From: Micromonospora sp. WMMD1155 | GTDB lineage: Bacteria; Actinomycetota; Actinomycetes; Mycobacteriales; Micromonosporaceae | Length of the DNA: 64,000 bases | Direction: 5' to 3' | NCBI RefSeq assembly: GCF_029581275.1 | Contig: NZ_CP120742.1 | Location: forward strand, 5,332,501-5,396,500 | In this document: positions 33,549-40,755 of the stretch, piece by piece | Position numbering within the stretch: position 1 is the first letter of the stretch | How the letters are laid out: every line of letters starts with the position of its first letter | Notes under the pieces: generated by a model | What the model was told of the DNA's origin: nothing | What the model saw: only the letters and a program-made list of their open reading frames with translations | Database searches by the model: none | Translations under genes and position numbers: made by a program

Positions 33549-34481
33549 ATGGATGTGGTCAGCGAGGTGTTACGAATGTCCGGCGTCCGTGGGAGCCTCG
33601 GTGCCCAGATCGAGGCGGGCGGGCGCTGGGCGATGGCCCTGGACGACTTTCCCGGTGCGGCCCTGCACGTGGCCATCACCGGACGCGCGCGGGTCACGGT
33701 CCCTGGGCGCGAGCCGGTCGAGCTGGCAGCCGGCGATGTCGTACTGCTGGGGGCCGGCCTCGAACATCGCCTCAGTGACTCGGCCGATGAGTACGGCGCT
33801 CCCACGGCGGAATTCGAAGTCCCAGAGCCCGGCAGGGTGATCCGGCTCGGCACGCCACCCGTCCGGACGCGCTTGGTCACCATCTTCTACGACTGCGACC
33901 ACACCGCGCGGACCCAGGTTCTCCCTACCCTGCCGGACCTGCTGCACATCCCCGGTGGCGACGGCACCGAAGGGGTCGGCGACATAGTTCGCCTTCTCAC
34001 CCGGGAGCTGGCCCACCCCCGGTTCGCCGGCACAGCGGTGCTCGACGGCCTCGTCGACATCATGCTGATCCAGTTGCTACGCGCATGGCTGCCCGGCCGG
34101 CCCGGCGACCAGCGCGGCACCTGGCTCGGCATGCTGACCGACCCGATCGTCCATCGAGCCCTCCAGCACCTCCACGCTGATCCCGCGCACCCTTGGACGA
34201 CCGCGAAGCTGGCCGCCACCCTCGCGGTGTCGCGGGCGACGCTTGCCCGGCGTTTCCCGGCCGCCATCGGCCAGAGCCCGGTCGCCTACCTGACCCAGTG
34301 GCGGATGGACCTCGCCGCCGCCCGCCTGCGGAGCGGCTCTGGATCGGTCGAGGCGGTCGCCGCCTCTGTGGGCTACCTCTCGGTGCCGGCCTTCAGCCGC
34401 GCCTTCACTCGCGCCCATGGGCAGGCACCTGGCCGCTTCCGCAGCGCCCCAGCCGAGAGCGTCGGTACCAAGCCGACCTAA
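33549..34481 (+). CDS. AraC-family transcriptional regulator with cupin sensor domain
   Basis: A 310-residue regulator. The N-terminal half is a cupin_6-type domain (FPGAALHVAITGRARVTVPG, VELAAGDVVLLGAGLEHRLS). The C-terminal 100 residues hold the two AraC helix-turn-helix motifs (TTAKLAATLAVSRATLARRF and VEAVAASVGYLSVPAFSRAF) with the GQ.P..YLTQWRM linker. This architecture is typical of regulators that activate an adjacent oxidoreductase gene; the divergent SDR is the likely target. Confidence 0.9.
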   Translation: MDVVSEVLRMSGVRGSLGAQIEAGGRWAMALDDFPGAALHVAITGRARVTVPGREPVELAAGDVVLLGAGLEHRLSDSADEYGAPTAEFEVPEPGRVIRLGTPPVRTRLVTIFYDCDHTARTQVLPTLPDLLHIPGGDGTEGVGDIVRLLTRELAHPRFAGTAVLDGLVDIMLIQLLRAWLPGRPGDQRGTWLGMLTDPIVHRALQHLHADPAHPWTTAKLAATLAVSRATLARRFPAAIGQSPVAYLTQWRMDLAAARLRSGSGSVEAVAASVGYLSVPAFSRAFTRAHGQAPGRFRSAPAESVGTKPT

Positions 34482-34506
34482 ATCCGAGTCGATCACCCCG
34501 ACATCC

Positions 34507-34571
34507 CCGTCGATCATGAGGTTGGCGGGCGGTTCGATCTCCGTCGGACCCGTCAACCTCATGATCGACGG
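34507..34571. repeat. Large intergenic hairpin element 1
   Basis: CCGTCGATCATGAGGTTG (34507-34524) is repeated exactly inverted at 34554-34571; with one G-T wobble the stem extends to 23 base pairs around a 19-base loop. It lies in a 560-base gap (34482-35041). A related sequence, 16 of 20 bases matching one arm, occurs at 47097-47116 in another intergenic region, so this is a dispersed repeat rather than a simple terminator, although it could also terminate transcription from the AraC gene. Confidence 0.65.
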
Positions 34572-34602
34572 AATGGGCGTGCCGGGACGCCGCCACCGGG
34601 TG

Positions 34603-34682
34603 CTTGATCCACTCCATGTCGCCGATATGGCGGCATCCCCGCACGGTGTCACCCCCACCTCGGCGATGTGGAGACGATCAAG
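34603..34682. repeat. Large intergenic hairpin element 2 (imperfect palindrome)
   Basis: The 31 bases at 34603-34633 (starting CTTGATCCACTCCATGTCGC) match the reverse complement of 34652-34682 in 24 positions. Conserved blocks are CTTGATC, CTCCA, TCGCCGA and TGG. It resembles palindromic intergenic repeats that I believe are frequent in Micromonosporaceae genomes; that memory could not be checked. The sequence after it (34683-34960) shows no supportable gene. Confidence 0.6.
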
Positions 34683-34961
34683 GCCAGTCGGTGCCGACCG
34701 GCGGTCCACGAGGGCTGCCGCGCTCGACCGTGCGCCCGGACAGCAGGCTTCCGGCACCACCAGCGGCACCGACTCCCACCCCGTCGGCGACCTCACCACC
34801 GCAGGCTGGGCCCTCGGCCACGCCGGGCCACTGCAGGGCCGAGGCCACCGACTCTGCTGACTGGCGTACCAGGGCCTGGATTCGGTCGGCTGGCGCTCGT
34901 GACCGTCAGTAGAGGCGTTGCGTGGAGATGCATGGCCACGGCAGGAGTAGAACGTTCGGTC

Positions 34962-34990
34962 TTGACGATGCGGCGTGCGTCTGTCATGCT
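34962..34990 (+). promoter_or_regulatory. Sigma-70-type promoter of the membrane protein/oxidoreductase operon
   Basis: TTGACG (34962-34967), a 17-base spacer and CATGCT (34985-34990) form a good housekeeping-type promoter 52 bases upstream of the GTG at 35042. A perfect palindrome follows immediately downstream of the -10 element. Confidence 0.55.
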
Positions 34991-34999
34991 GGACAAGAC

Positions 35000-35013
35000 A
35001 GAACGATCGTTCT
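35000..35013. promoter_or_regulatory. Perfect 14-base palindromic operator
   Basis: AGAACGATCGTTCT is a perfect palindrome located about ten bases downstream of the -10 box, overlapping the expected transcription start. Such sites are typical of TetR/MarR-type repressors. No repressor gene lies in this operon, so the regulator is probably encoded elsewhere. Confidence 0.6.
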
Positions 35014-35041
35014 CCCCAATCCCTCCGCTGAAAGGTCACCC

Positions 35042-35602
35042 GTGACCACCATTGCTGCTTCGCCCGGTATCTCCCAGACGGCCTCCGCGCTGCGGCGGCT
35101 GTACTTCGTCCGCTTCGCCTTCGCCATCGTCTGGGCCGGCGTGACGATCGCCACCGCCAAGGAGATCGGTCCGCTCGCGGTGGCGCTGTTCGTCCTCTAC
35201 CCGTTGTTCGACGTTGGCGCCGCCATCTACGACCTCCGTTCGTCGCGGGCCACCGGCTCGCCGAGCCTGCTGTACGTGAACATCGCGGTAAGCCTGGTCA
35301 CGGCCGTCGGTGTCGGTGTCGCAGGCGCGTCCGGTGTGCCCGCTGTCCTGCGAGTGTGGGGCGCATGGGCGGTCGTGGCTGGTCTGGTTCAGTTGGTCGT
35401 GGGCGTCACCCGTCGGAAGATGGGCGGGCAGTGGCCGATGATCATCAGCGGCGGCATCTCGACGCTGGCCGGCGCGTCCTTCATCGCCGGTGCTTCCGCG
35501 GCCGACCCGTCGCTGACCAACGCGGCCGGCTACGCCATTCCCGGCGCCATCTTCTTCCTCATCGCGGCGATCCGCCTCGGCCGTACCGCGAAGGGCAACT
35601 GA
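35042..35602 (+). CDS. Small integral membrane protein (DUF308-like)
   Basis: A 186-residue protein with about six hydrophobic segments (LYFVRFAFAIVWAGVTIATA, GPLAVALFVLYPLFDVGAAI, LLYVNIAVSLVTAVGVGVAG, AWAVVAGLVQLVVGVTRR, GGISTLAGASFIAGASAA, AIPGAIFFLIAAIRLGR). The shape matches the DUF308/HdeD-like membrane proteins of unknown function. GTG at 35042 with AAAGG upstream. It precedes, by one base, a flavin oxidoreductase gene with which it must be co-transcribed. Confidence 0.75.
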   Translation: MTTIAASPGISQTASALRRLYFVRFAFAIVWAGVTIATAKEIGPLAVALFVLYPLFDVGAAIYDLRSSRATGSPSLLYVNIAVSLVTAVGVGVAGASGVPAVLRVWGAWAVVAGLVQLVVGVTRRKMGGQWPMIISGGISTLAGASFIAGASAADPSLTNAAGYAIPGAIFFLIAAIRLGRTAKGN

Positions 35603-35603
35603 C

Positions 35604-37025
35604 ATGACAACCATCGAGTACGACGTCGTCGTGATCGGTGCCGGTCCGGTCGGGGAGAACGTGGCCGATCGGGTCGTGCAGGGCGGGCTGACCGCCGCGA
35701 TCGTCGAGCGGGAGTTGGTCGGCGGTGAGTGCTCGTACTGGGCCTGCATGCCGACCAAGGCGTTGCTGCGCAGCGCGTCCGCGTTGCGGGCGGCTCGGCA
35801 ACTGCCGGGTGCGCGAGAGGCGGTGACGGGAGACCTGGACGCGGCTGCGGTGCTGGGCCGGCGGGACTCCTTCGCGTCCCATTGGCAGGACGACGGTCAG
35901 GTGTCCTGGCTGGCGTCGGCAGGCATCGCGCTGCACCGCGGTCAGGGTCGGATCACTTCCGCCCGCGTCGTCGAGGTGACCGGCGTCGACGGTGTCACGA
36001 CGACGCTGACCGCGCGGCACGCGGTGGTCGTCGCGACCGGCAGCAGCGCCCTGTTGCCGGATATCCCGGGGCTGCGCGAGGCGGCGCCGTGGTCCAGCCG
36101 CGAGGCCGCTTCGGCCAGTTCGGTTCCCCGTCGGCTCGCCATCATCGGCGGTGGCGTGGTGGCGGCCGAGATGGCGACCGCGTTCGCCGCACTCGGGTCG
36201 TCGGTGACGGTGCTGGCTCGCGATGGTGTGTTGCCGTCGGCCGAGCCGTTCGCCGGCGAACTGGTCACGGAGTCGTTGCGCGAAGCCGGCGTGTCGGTAC
36301 GCCTCGGCGCGGAGGCCGTCGCCGTCCATCGCGACGACAGCGGAGCCGTCCACATCAGGACCGCCTCCGGCGAGCGGGTCGAGGCCGACGAGGTGCTGGT
36401 GGCGGTCGGTCGCACACCCAACACTCAGGACATCGGCCTCGACCGGGTCGGGCTGGCGCCGGGTGCCTGGCTGGCGGTCGACGACACCCTGCGCGTCGTC
36501 GGCGGCGGTGAGTGGCTCTATGCGGCGGGCGATCTGAACCGGCGGGTGCTGCTGACCCATCAGGGCAAGTACCAGGCGCGGGCGGTGGGCGACGTGATCG
36601 TGGCCCGGGCGAAGGGCGAGAAGGTCGAGGACGGCCGGTGGGGCCGGCACGTGGCGACGGCCGACGAACGTGCGGTTCCGCAGGTGGTCTTCACCGACCC
36701 GGAGATCGCGTCGGTGGGCCTGACCGCGGCTGCGGCCGAGGCGGCTGGGCTGCGGACCCGCGTCGTGGACTACGACCTCGGGGCCGTCGCCGGAGCCTCC
36801 CTGCACGCCGATGGCTACCGGGGACACGCCCGCATGGTCGTCGACGAGGACCGAAAGGTGATCGTCGGCTTCACTCTGGCAGGCCCGGACGTCGCGGAAC
36901 TGATCCATGCCGCGACCATCGCGATCGTCGGCGAGGTCCCGCTCGACCGGCTGTGGCACGCGGTTCCGGCCTACCCGACCGTCAGTGAGGTGTGGCTGCG
37001 GCTGTTGGAGACCTACGGCCGCTGA
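35604..37025 (+). CDS. Pyridine nucleotide-disulfide oxidoreductase family flavoprotein
   Basis: A 473-residue flavoprotein. FAD motif VVVIGAGPVGENVADRV, redox-Cys motif GGECSYWACMPTKALLR (both Cys present), NAD(P) motif LAIIGGGVVAAEMATAFAAL, second FAD motif LYAAGDLN, and a C-terminal dimerisation domain. In disulfide reductases that domain supplies the catalytic His in a HPT.SE motif; here the sequence is HAVPAYPTVSEVWLRLLE, so Tyr stands where the His should be. It may therefore act on a substrate other than a classical disulfide (for example a quinone or metal), as in the mercuric-reductase-like group. It lies in an operon with a membrane protein and a ferredoxin-fold EthD-like protein. 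Confidence 0.85.
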   Translation: MTTIEYDVVVIGAGPVGENVADRVVQGGLTAAIVERELVGGECSYWACMPTKALLRSASALRAARQLPGAREAVTGDLDAAAVLGRRDSFASHWQDDGQVSWLASAGIALHRGQGRITSARVVEVTGVDGVTTTLTARHAVVVATGSSALLPDIPGLREAAPWSSREAASASSVPRRLAIIGGGVVAAEMATAFAALGSSVTVLARDGVLPSAEPFAGELVTESLREAGVSVRLGAEAVAVHRDDSGAVHIRTASGERVEADEVLVAVGRTPNTQDIGLDRVGLAPGAWLAVDDTLRVVGGGEWLYAAGDLNRRVLLTHQGKYQARAVGDVIVARAKGEKVEDGRWGRHVATADERAVPQVVFTDPEIASVGLTAAAAEAAGLRTRVVDYDLGAVAGASLHADGYRGHARMVVDEDRKVIVGFTLAGPDVAELIHAATIAIVGEVPLDRLWHAVPAYPTVSEVWLRLLETYGR

Positions 37026-37072
37026 ATTCAGATCCGCAGCACTAGTTCCGTCTTAACTTCGAGGAGAGTCTC

Positions 37073-37378
37073 ATGCCCACCAAGATCACAATCATCATCG
37101 ACAACCCTGCGAGCCCGGACGACTTCGAGCGGGCCTACGCGGACGTGAAGGCTGCCGCGGCGACGTTCCCGAAGTTGCGGCGACTCGAGTCCGCGAAGGT
37201 GTGGCCGAAGGAGGATGGCACCGCCACCCCCGCGTACCGGACGCTCGACCTCTACTTCGACAGCTACGAAGACGCCTCCGCTGCCGTCGCGACAACCGTT
37301 GCCGCTGATGTCTTCGGCACCCTCGTGGGAACGCAGGTCCCGTTCAAGGGGCTGTTCTCGGACATCGAGCAGGCGTAA
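37073..37378 (+). CDS. EthD-family dimeric alpha/beta-barrel protein
   Basis: A 101-residue protein (MPTKITIIIDNPASPDDFER, then KLRRLESAKVWPKEDGTATP, YRTLDLYFDSYEDASAAVAT) with the ferredoxin-like fold pattern of EthD proteins. GAGGAGAG precedes the ATG. It follows the flavoprotein by 47 bases and probably belongs to the same operon. EthD was named for a role in ethyl tert-butyl ether degradation, but most members are uncharacterised small enzymes. Confidence 0.78.
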   Translation: MPTKITIIIDNPASPDDFERAYADVKAAAATFPKLRRLESAKVWPKEDGTATPAYRTLDLYFDSYEDASAAVATTVAADVFGTLVGTQVPFKGLFSDIEQA

Positions 37379-37392
37379 GGATTGAAAGCTCC

Positions 37393-37425
37393 CCGGGCGT
37401 AGGCGGAACCGACGCCTACGCCCGG
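37393..37425. terminator. Hairpin terminator
   Basis: Perfect 13-base inverted repeat CCGGGCGTAGGCG (37393-37405) and its complement (37413-37425) with a 7-base loop, located 15 bases after the EthD-like gene and before the convergent VOC gene. Confidence 0.7.
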
Positions 37426-37479
37426 TTCCTGAGCTGGTGGCCGGGTACGGAAGCCGGCCGCAAGCCGGAGGCCGAGGCC

Positions 37480-37878
37480 TCAGCGCGCGAATTTTTCGAT
37501 GGCGGCCGGGGTGACCGGAGTGAAGACGTTGACGAGGTTGCCGTCGGGGTCACGGAACAGCAGTGACCGGTTGCCCCAGGGCAGCGTGGTGGGCTCGTTG
37601 ACGAAGTCTTCGACGACGCTGGTCAGGTTCTGATGCACGCTGTCCACGTCGTCGACGAGGAACTCGATGATCAGGCTGCGGTTGTCCGCCGGTTGAGCGG
37701 ACCCGGGCGCGAACAGTGCGACGGTGCGAGTGCTGCCGATCGCGAGAGTGCCGGAGGCGGTCCGCAGCTCAGCGAAGTCCTCGGTGGCCCAGTCCGCCTG
37801 CACTCCCGTGACCCGTTCGTAGAAGTCGACGAGGCGTGCGACATCACCAGTGATGATCCGGACCGAGACGAGGTTCAT
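37480..37878 (-). CDS. VOC (glyoxalase/bleomycin-resistance fold) protein
   Basis: A 132-residue protein with the paired beta-alpha-beta-beta-beta modules of the vicinal oxygen chelate superfamily: VRIITGDVARLVDFYERVTG at the start and LLFRDPDGNLVNVFTP at the end. The C-terminal DPDGN.VN.F motif contributes a metal ligand in many members; here the usual terminal Glu is replaced by Asn (NLVNVF). It is transcribed away from a WYL-domain regulator with a dyad operator between, so it is likely that regulator's target. Confidence 0.85.
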   Translation of the reverse strand: MNLVSVRIITGDVARLVDFYERVTGVQADWATEDFAELRTASGTLAIGSTRTVALFAPGSAQPADNRSLIIEFLVDDVDSVHQNLTSVVEDFVNEPTTLPWGNRSLLFRDPDGNLVNVFTPVTPAAIEKFAR

Positions 37879-37925
37879 GTGATCTCCTAGATCGGGTGGA
37901 GCCAGGTGGCACGGCCACGCTAGAA

Positions 37926-37956
37926 CGAATACCGGACAGAATCGGTCCAGTATTCG
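37926..37956. promoter_or_regulatory. Dyad operator in the VOC/WYL divergent region
   Basis: CGAATACCGGAC - 7 bases - GTCCAGTATTCG: 12-base arms with one mismatch, 16 bases upstream of the WYL-regulator GTG and 48 bases upstream of the VOC ATG. This is the likely binding site of the WYL regulator on the shared promoter. Confidence 0.65.
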
Positions 37957-37971
37957 CGGTAACTTCGGCAG

Positions 37972-38973
37972 GTGGCTCGACCTACCGCTCAGGTCCTTAC
38001 CCTGTTGGAGCTCCTGCAGTCAGGCGGCATCCGGACGATGGCCGAACTCGCCCACCGTCTGGGCGTCGACGAGCGCACCGTGCGGCGGTACGTGGGTCAC
38101 CTGATCGACCTCGACGTGCCCGTCGAGTCGGTACGCGGTCGTCACGGCGGGTACCGACTCGCGCCCGGGTACCGCATGCCGCCGCTCATGCTCAGCGACG
38201 ACGAAGCCCTCGCCGTGCTGCTCGGCCTGGTCGCGGGTCGCAGGACAGGGCTGGCGACGACGTCCGACACGGCGAGTGAGACGGCAGCGGCCAAGATCCG
38301 TCGGGTACTGCCCGAGCGCCTCGCCCGCAGACTCGGCACCGTGCTCGAGGCCCTCGCCTTCACGGCTCCGCCCGGCGAATTCGGCGCCCCGCAGACTGGG
38401 GTTCTCCTCACTGTCGCCGATGCGGTGCGCCATCACCAGCCGTTGTCGATCAGATACACCAGTGCCGACGGCCGGCGCAGTGCACGGACGCTGCACCCGT
38501 ACGGCCTCGTCGCCCATTCGGGCCGGTGGTACGTCACGGGTGCGGACCCTGGGATCGGCGAGGACCGGACGTTGCGGCTTGATCGGATCACGGACGCGAG
38601 GGCCCTTCCCGGCTCCTTCGAGCCACCCGTCGGACCCGATCCGGCGCAGCGCGTCCTTTCGGCGCTCGCCAAGGCGCCGTACCGGTATGAAGTGACCCTG
38701 CGGATCCAGGCGACGGTGGAGCAGATCCGTACCCGACTTCCGGCCAGCATCGCGAGCGTGGAGGCGGCAGACGCAGATCTCGACACGGAGGGCTGGCTGC
38801 GCGTCGAACTGCGGGCGGAGCGGCTCGACTGGCTGCCCCCGGTGCTCGCGGCGCTCGACCGGCCGTTCGTCATCGAGCGGCCGGACGAACTCCGCGGGCT
38901 CGTCACCGCGCTCGCCGAGCGGCTCACGACCAGCGCCCGCAGAGTCCGTCCTGTACCTGAGCCCAGCCCGTGA
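37972..38973 (+). CDS. HTH_11/WYL-domain transcriptional regulator (YafY type)
   Basis: A 333-residue regulator. N-terminal winged helix (TMAELAHRLGVDERTVRRYV, residues about 20-45), then GRHGGYRLAPGYRMPPLMLS leading to the WYL domain (PLSIRYTSADGRRSARTLHP, YGLVAHSGRWYVTGADPG, with WYV in place of the WYL triad) and the WCX-type C-terminal domain. Members respond to small ligands or nucleic acid and control adjacent genes. It starts at a GTG with GGCAGG upstream; the VOC gene is divergent. Confidence 0.87.
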   Translation: MARPTAQVLTLLELLQSGGIRTMAELAHRLGVDERTVRRYVGHLIDLDVPVESVRGRHGGYRLAPGYRMPPLMLSDDEALAVLLGLVAGRRTGLATTSDTASETAAAKIRRVLPERLARRLGTVLEALAFTAPPGEFGAPQTGVLLTVADAVRHHQPLSIRYTSADGRRSARTLHPYGLVAHSGRWYVTGADPGIGEDRTLRLDRITDARALPGSFEPPVGPDPAQRVLSALAKAPYRYEVTLRIQATVEQIRTRLPASIASVEAADADLDTEGWLRVELRAERLDWLPPVLAALDRPFVIERPDELRGLVTALAERLTTSARRVRPVPEPSP

Positions 38974-39014
38974 AGCGGGATCAGCGAGCTTCTCGGGAGG
39001 CTCCCGCTGACCCG
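38974..39014. terminator. Possible hairpin between convergent genes
   Basis: AGCGGGA (38974-38980) is complementary to TCCCGCT (39002-39008), and GGGATCAGCG/CGCTGACCC offers an overlapping imperfect pairing. Weak, but placed exactly in the 54-base gap between the WYL gene and the DUF4387 gene. Confidence 0.35.
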
Positions 39015-39027
39015 GTCGGCACCGGTC

Positions 39028-39363
39028 TCAAAGCGACTCCGGCAGCGGGAGCATGGCCAGGGGCACGTGGTGCTGCCCGGCGTGGATGTCACGGTCGCGC
39101 AGGCTGCCCTGCGCGACCGGGCGCGGGAACGAAATCTTGACGACGTTCAGCGCCGGTATCCGGAAGATGCGGATGGCGTCGGCCGGTACGCCGTAGAGGC
39201 GGGCGATCAGCGGCGCGTCCAGGAAGCCCGGGTCGGCCACCACGGCGTACCCGGCGGTGTCGCGCATGAACAGCTCCATCGTCACCCAGAACGGGCCGGC
39301 GTTCTTCGACCGAACCTCCAGCGCGAGGTCGGCGACGGTGCGGGGGTGGGCGTTACCGGACAT
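39028..39363 (-). CDS. DUF4387-family protein
   Basis: A 111-residue protein (VADLALEVRSKNAGPFWVTM, then ELFMRDTAGYAVVAD, IRIFRIPALNVVKISFPRPV, ending QGSLRDRDIHAGQHHVPLAML). This is the DUF4387 pattern; such proteins are almost always encoded next to DUF1446 (AtuA-like) proteins, as here (the ATG lies within the 3' end of that gene, an 11-base overlap). It probably forms a complex with it. Biochemical role unknown. Last gene of the minus-strand catabolic operon. Confidence 0.85.
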   Translation of the reverse strand: MSGNAHPRTVADLALEVRSKNAGPFWVTMELFMRDTAGYAVVADPGFLDAPLIARLYGVPADAIRIFRIPALNVVKISFPRPVAQGSLRDRDIHAGQHHVPLAMLPLPESL

Positions 39364-40726
39364 CGCTGTCCTCCGGGAGGTGGATGCGGAAGAGGCTGGT
39401 GGGCGAGTCCACGTCGACGACGTGGTTGAGGACGAACTCGTACGCCGCCCCGCGCTCGGTCTCGGCGGGGGAGTAGGGGAACGCGAGGCTGGGCAGGTAG
39501 TCCATGTCGGGCGTGGGCAGGTGCAGCATGAGCGGATTGGCGATCTTCGCGACGGCGGTGGCCGTCTGCTGATCCGCGGCGCTGACCAGGAGCATCACGC
39601 CCACCTCGCGGGGTGTCCGGGTGTCCGGGTCCTTCGCCTCCAGCACGGCGTCGTAGCCGTACAGGCGGATGTCGAAGGCGTAGTCGTCGGCGCTGAGCCC
39701 GAGCGTCTGGGCGACCCGATCCGCGGTGACCCGGCGCAGCAGCTCGGCCCAGGTGGTGATCTGGCCGAGGATGTGCGGGTCGCGGATGGCGGTGAACGAC
39801 ATCGTCTCATAGCCGGTGATCCGCGCCCCCTCGAGCTTGTTCGTGTACGGGGCCGGCTCGAACCGGGAGCCCTCCACCCGTACCCGCCGCTCGTCCAGGG
39901 CCCGGTAGGTGGCGTCGGCGACCATCAGCGTGCCGGCCGGTTCCCGCATCGAGAACGGGTCGGCGGTCTCGTAGAGCATGTGCGCCGCGACCGAGGTGGG
40001 CGTGCAGGCGACGGCCGGGTCGAGCGGCTCGATCGTGAAGCCGGTGGCGTCGATGGTGGCGAAGACCCCGCTGGAGCGCGGGTTCGTGGTGCACTGCGCG
40101 CCACACTCGATGATCTTGGCAGCGTGCCAGGTCGGGCCGGCGGGCATGCCGGCCATCAGCGGGAAGGCGGCGGCCAGGGCGGTGTCGGTGGCCCGCCCGG
40201 CCAGTACCACGTCGGCCCCGCCCGCCAGCGCCTCGGCGATCGGCTCGTGGCCCATCATCGCGACGATGTGCCGGCAGCTGTCCAACGTCGCCGGGTCGAG
40301 GTCGCCGGCCGGCGGAAGCGGGTGGATTCGCCCCTTGTCGAGATGGTCCTTGAGGTCGGTGGCCCGCTGCTCGCTGTAGATGGTGGCCACCCGCAGGTCC
40401 AGCCCTTCCTCGGCCAGGATGCCACGGGCGATCCCGGCGACCCAGTCCACGCCGGAGTCGGTGCCGCTGGTGCCGCACGACCCGACGATCAGCGGAATGC
40501 GCGCCTTCGCCGCCGCCCGGAGCAGCAGGCGCAGGTCGCGGGCCACGGCCGCGGCGGTGGTCTTGGCGGTGCCGGTGCCCAGATAGTACGGGCCGGAGTC
40601 GGTGGACCCTCCGTCCAGGGCGATGACATCGGCGCCGAGTTCCAGTCCACGGTCGACGATCTCGGGCGGGAATCCCGAGCCGAGCATGCCGGAGGGCACG
40701 AGAATGCGTACGCAGTCGCGGGTCAC
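39353..40726 (-). CDS. Acyclic terpene utilisation AtuA-like protein (DUF1446)
   Basis: A 457-residue protein beginning VTRDCVRILVPSGMLGSGFP, with DVIALDGGSTDSGPYYLGTG, IVGSCGTSGTDSGVDWV, IIECGAQCTTNPRSSG and the long C-terminal domain of DUF1446. AtuA is named from acyclic terpene (citronellol/geranyl) catabolism in Pseudomonas, but relatives occur in many clusters without terpene genes and the reaction is unknown. The GTG at 40726 follows TGAGGAAACC; an ATG at 40759 that overlaps the previous stop (ATGA) would add 11 residues. The partner DUF4387 gene overlaps its end. Confidence 0.85.
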   Translation of the reverse strand: MTRDCVRILVPSGMLGSGFPPEIVDRGLELGADVIALDGGSTDSGPYYLGTGTAKTTAAAVARDLRLLLRAAAKARIPLIVGSCGTSGTDSGVDWVAGIARGILAEEGLDLRVATIYSEQRATDLKDHLDKGRIHPLPPAGDLDPATLDSCRHIVAMMGHEPIAEALAGGADVVLAGRATDTALAAAFPLMAGMPAGPTWHAAKIIECGAQCTTNPRSSGVFATIDATGFTIEPLDPAVACTPTSVAAHMLYETADPFSMREPAGTLMVADATYRALDERRVRVEGSRFEPAPYTNKLEGARITGYETMSFTAIRDPHILGQITTWAELLRRVTADRVAQTLGLSADDYAFDIRLYGYDAVLEAKDPDTRTPREVGVMLLVSAADQQTATAVAKIANPLMLHLPTPDMDYLPSLAFPYSPAETERGAAYEFVLNHVVDVDSPTSLFRIHLPEDSDVR

Positions 40727-40755
40727 GGTTTCCTCATTTCGCGGGTACGAGCCGG

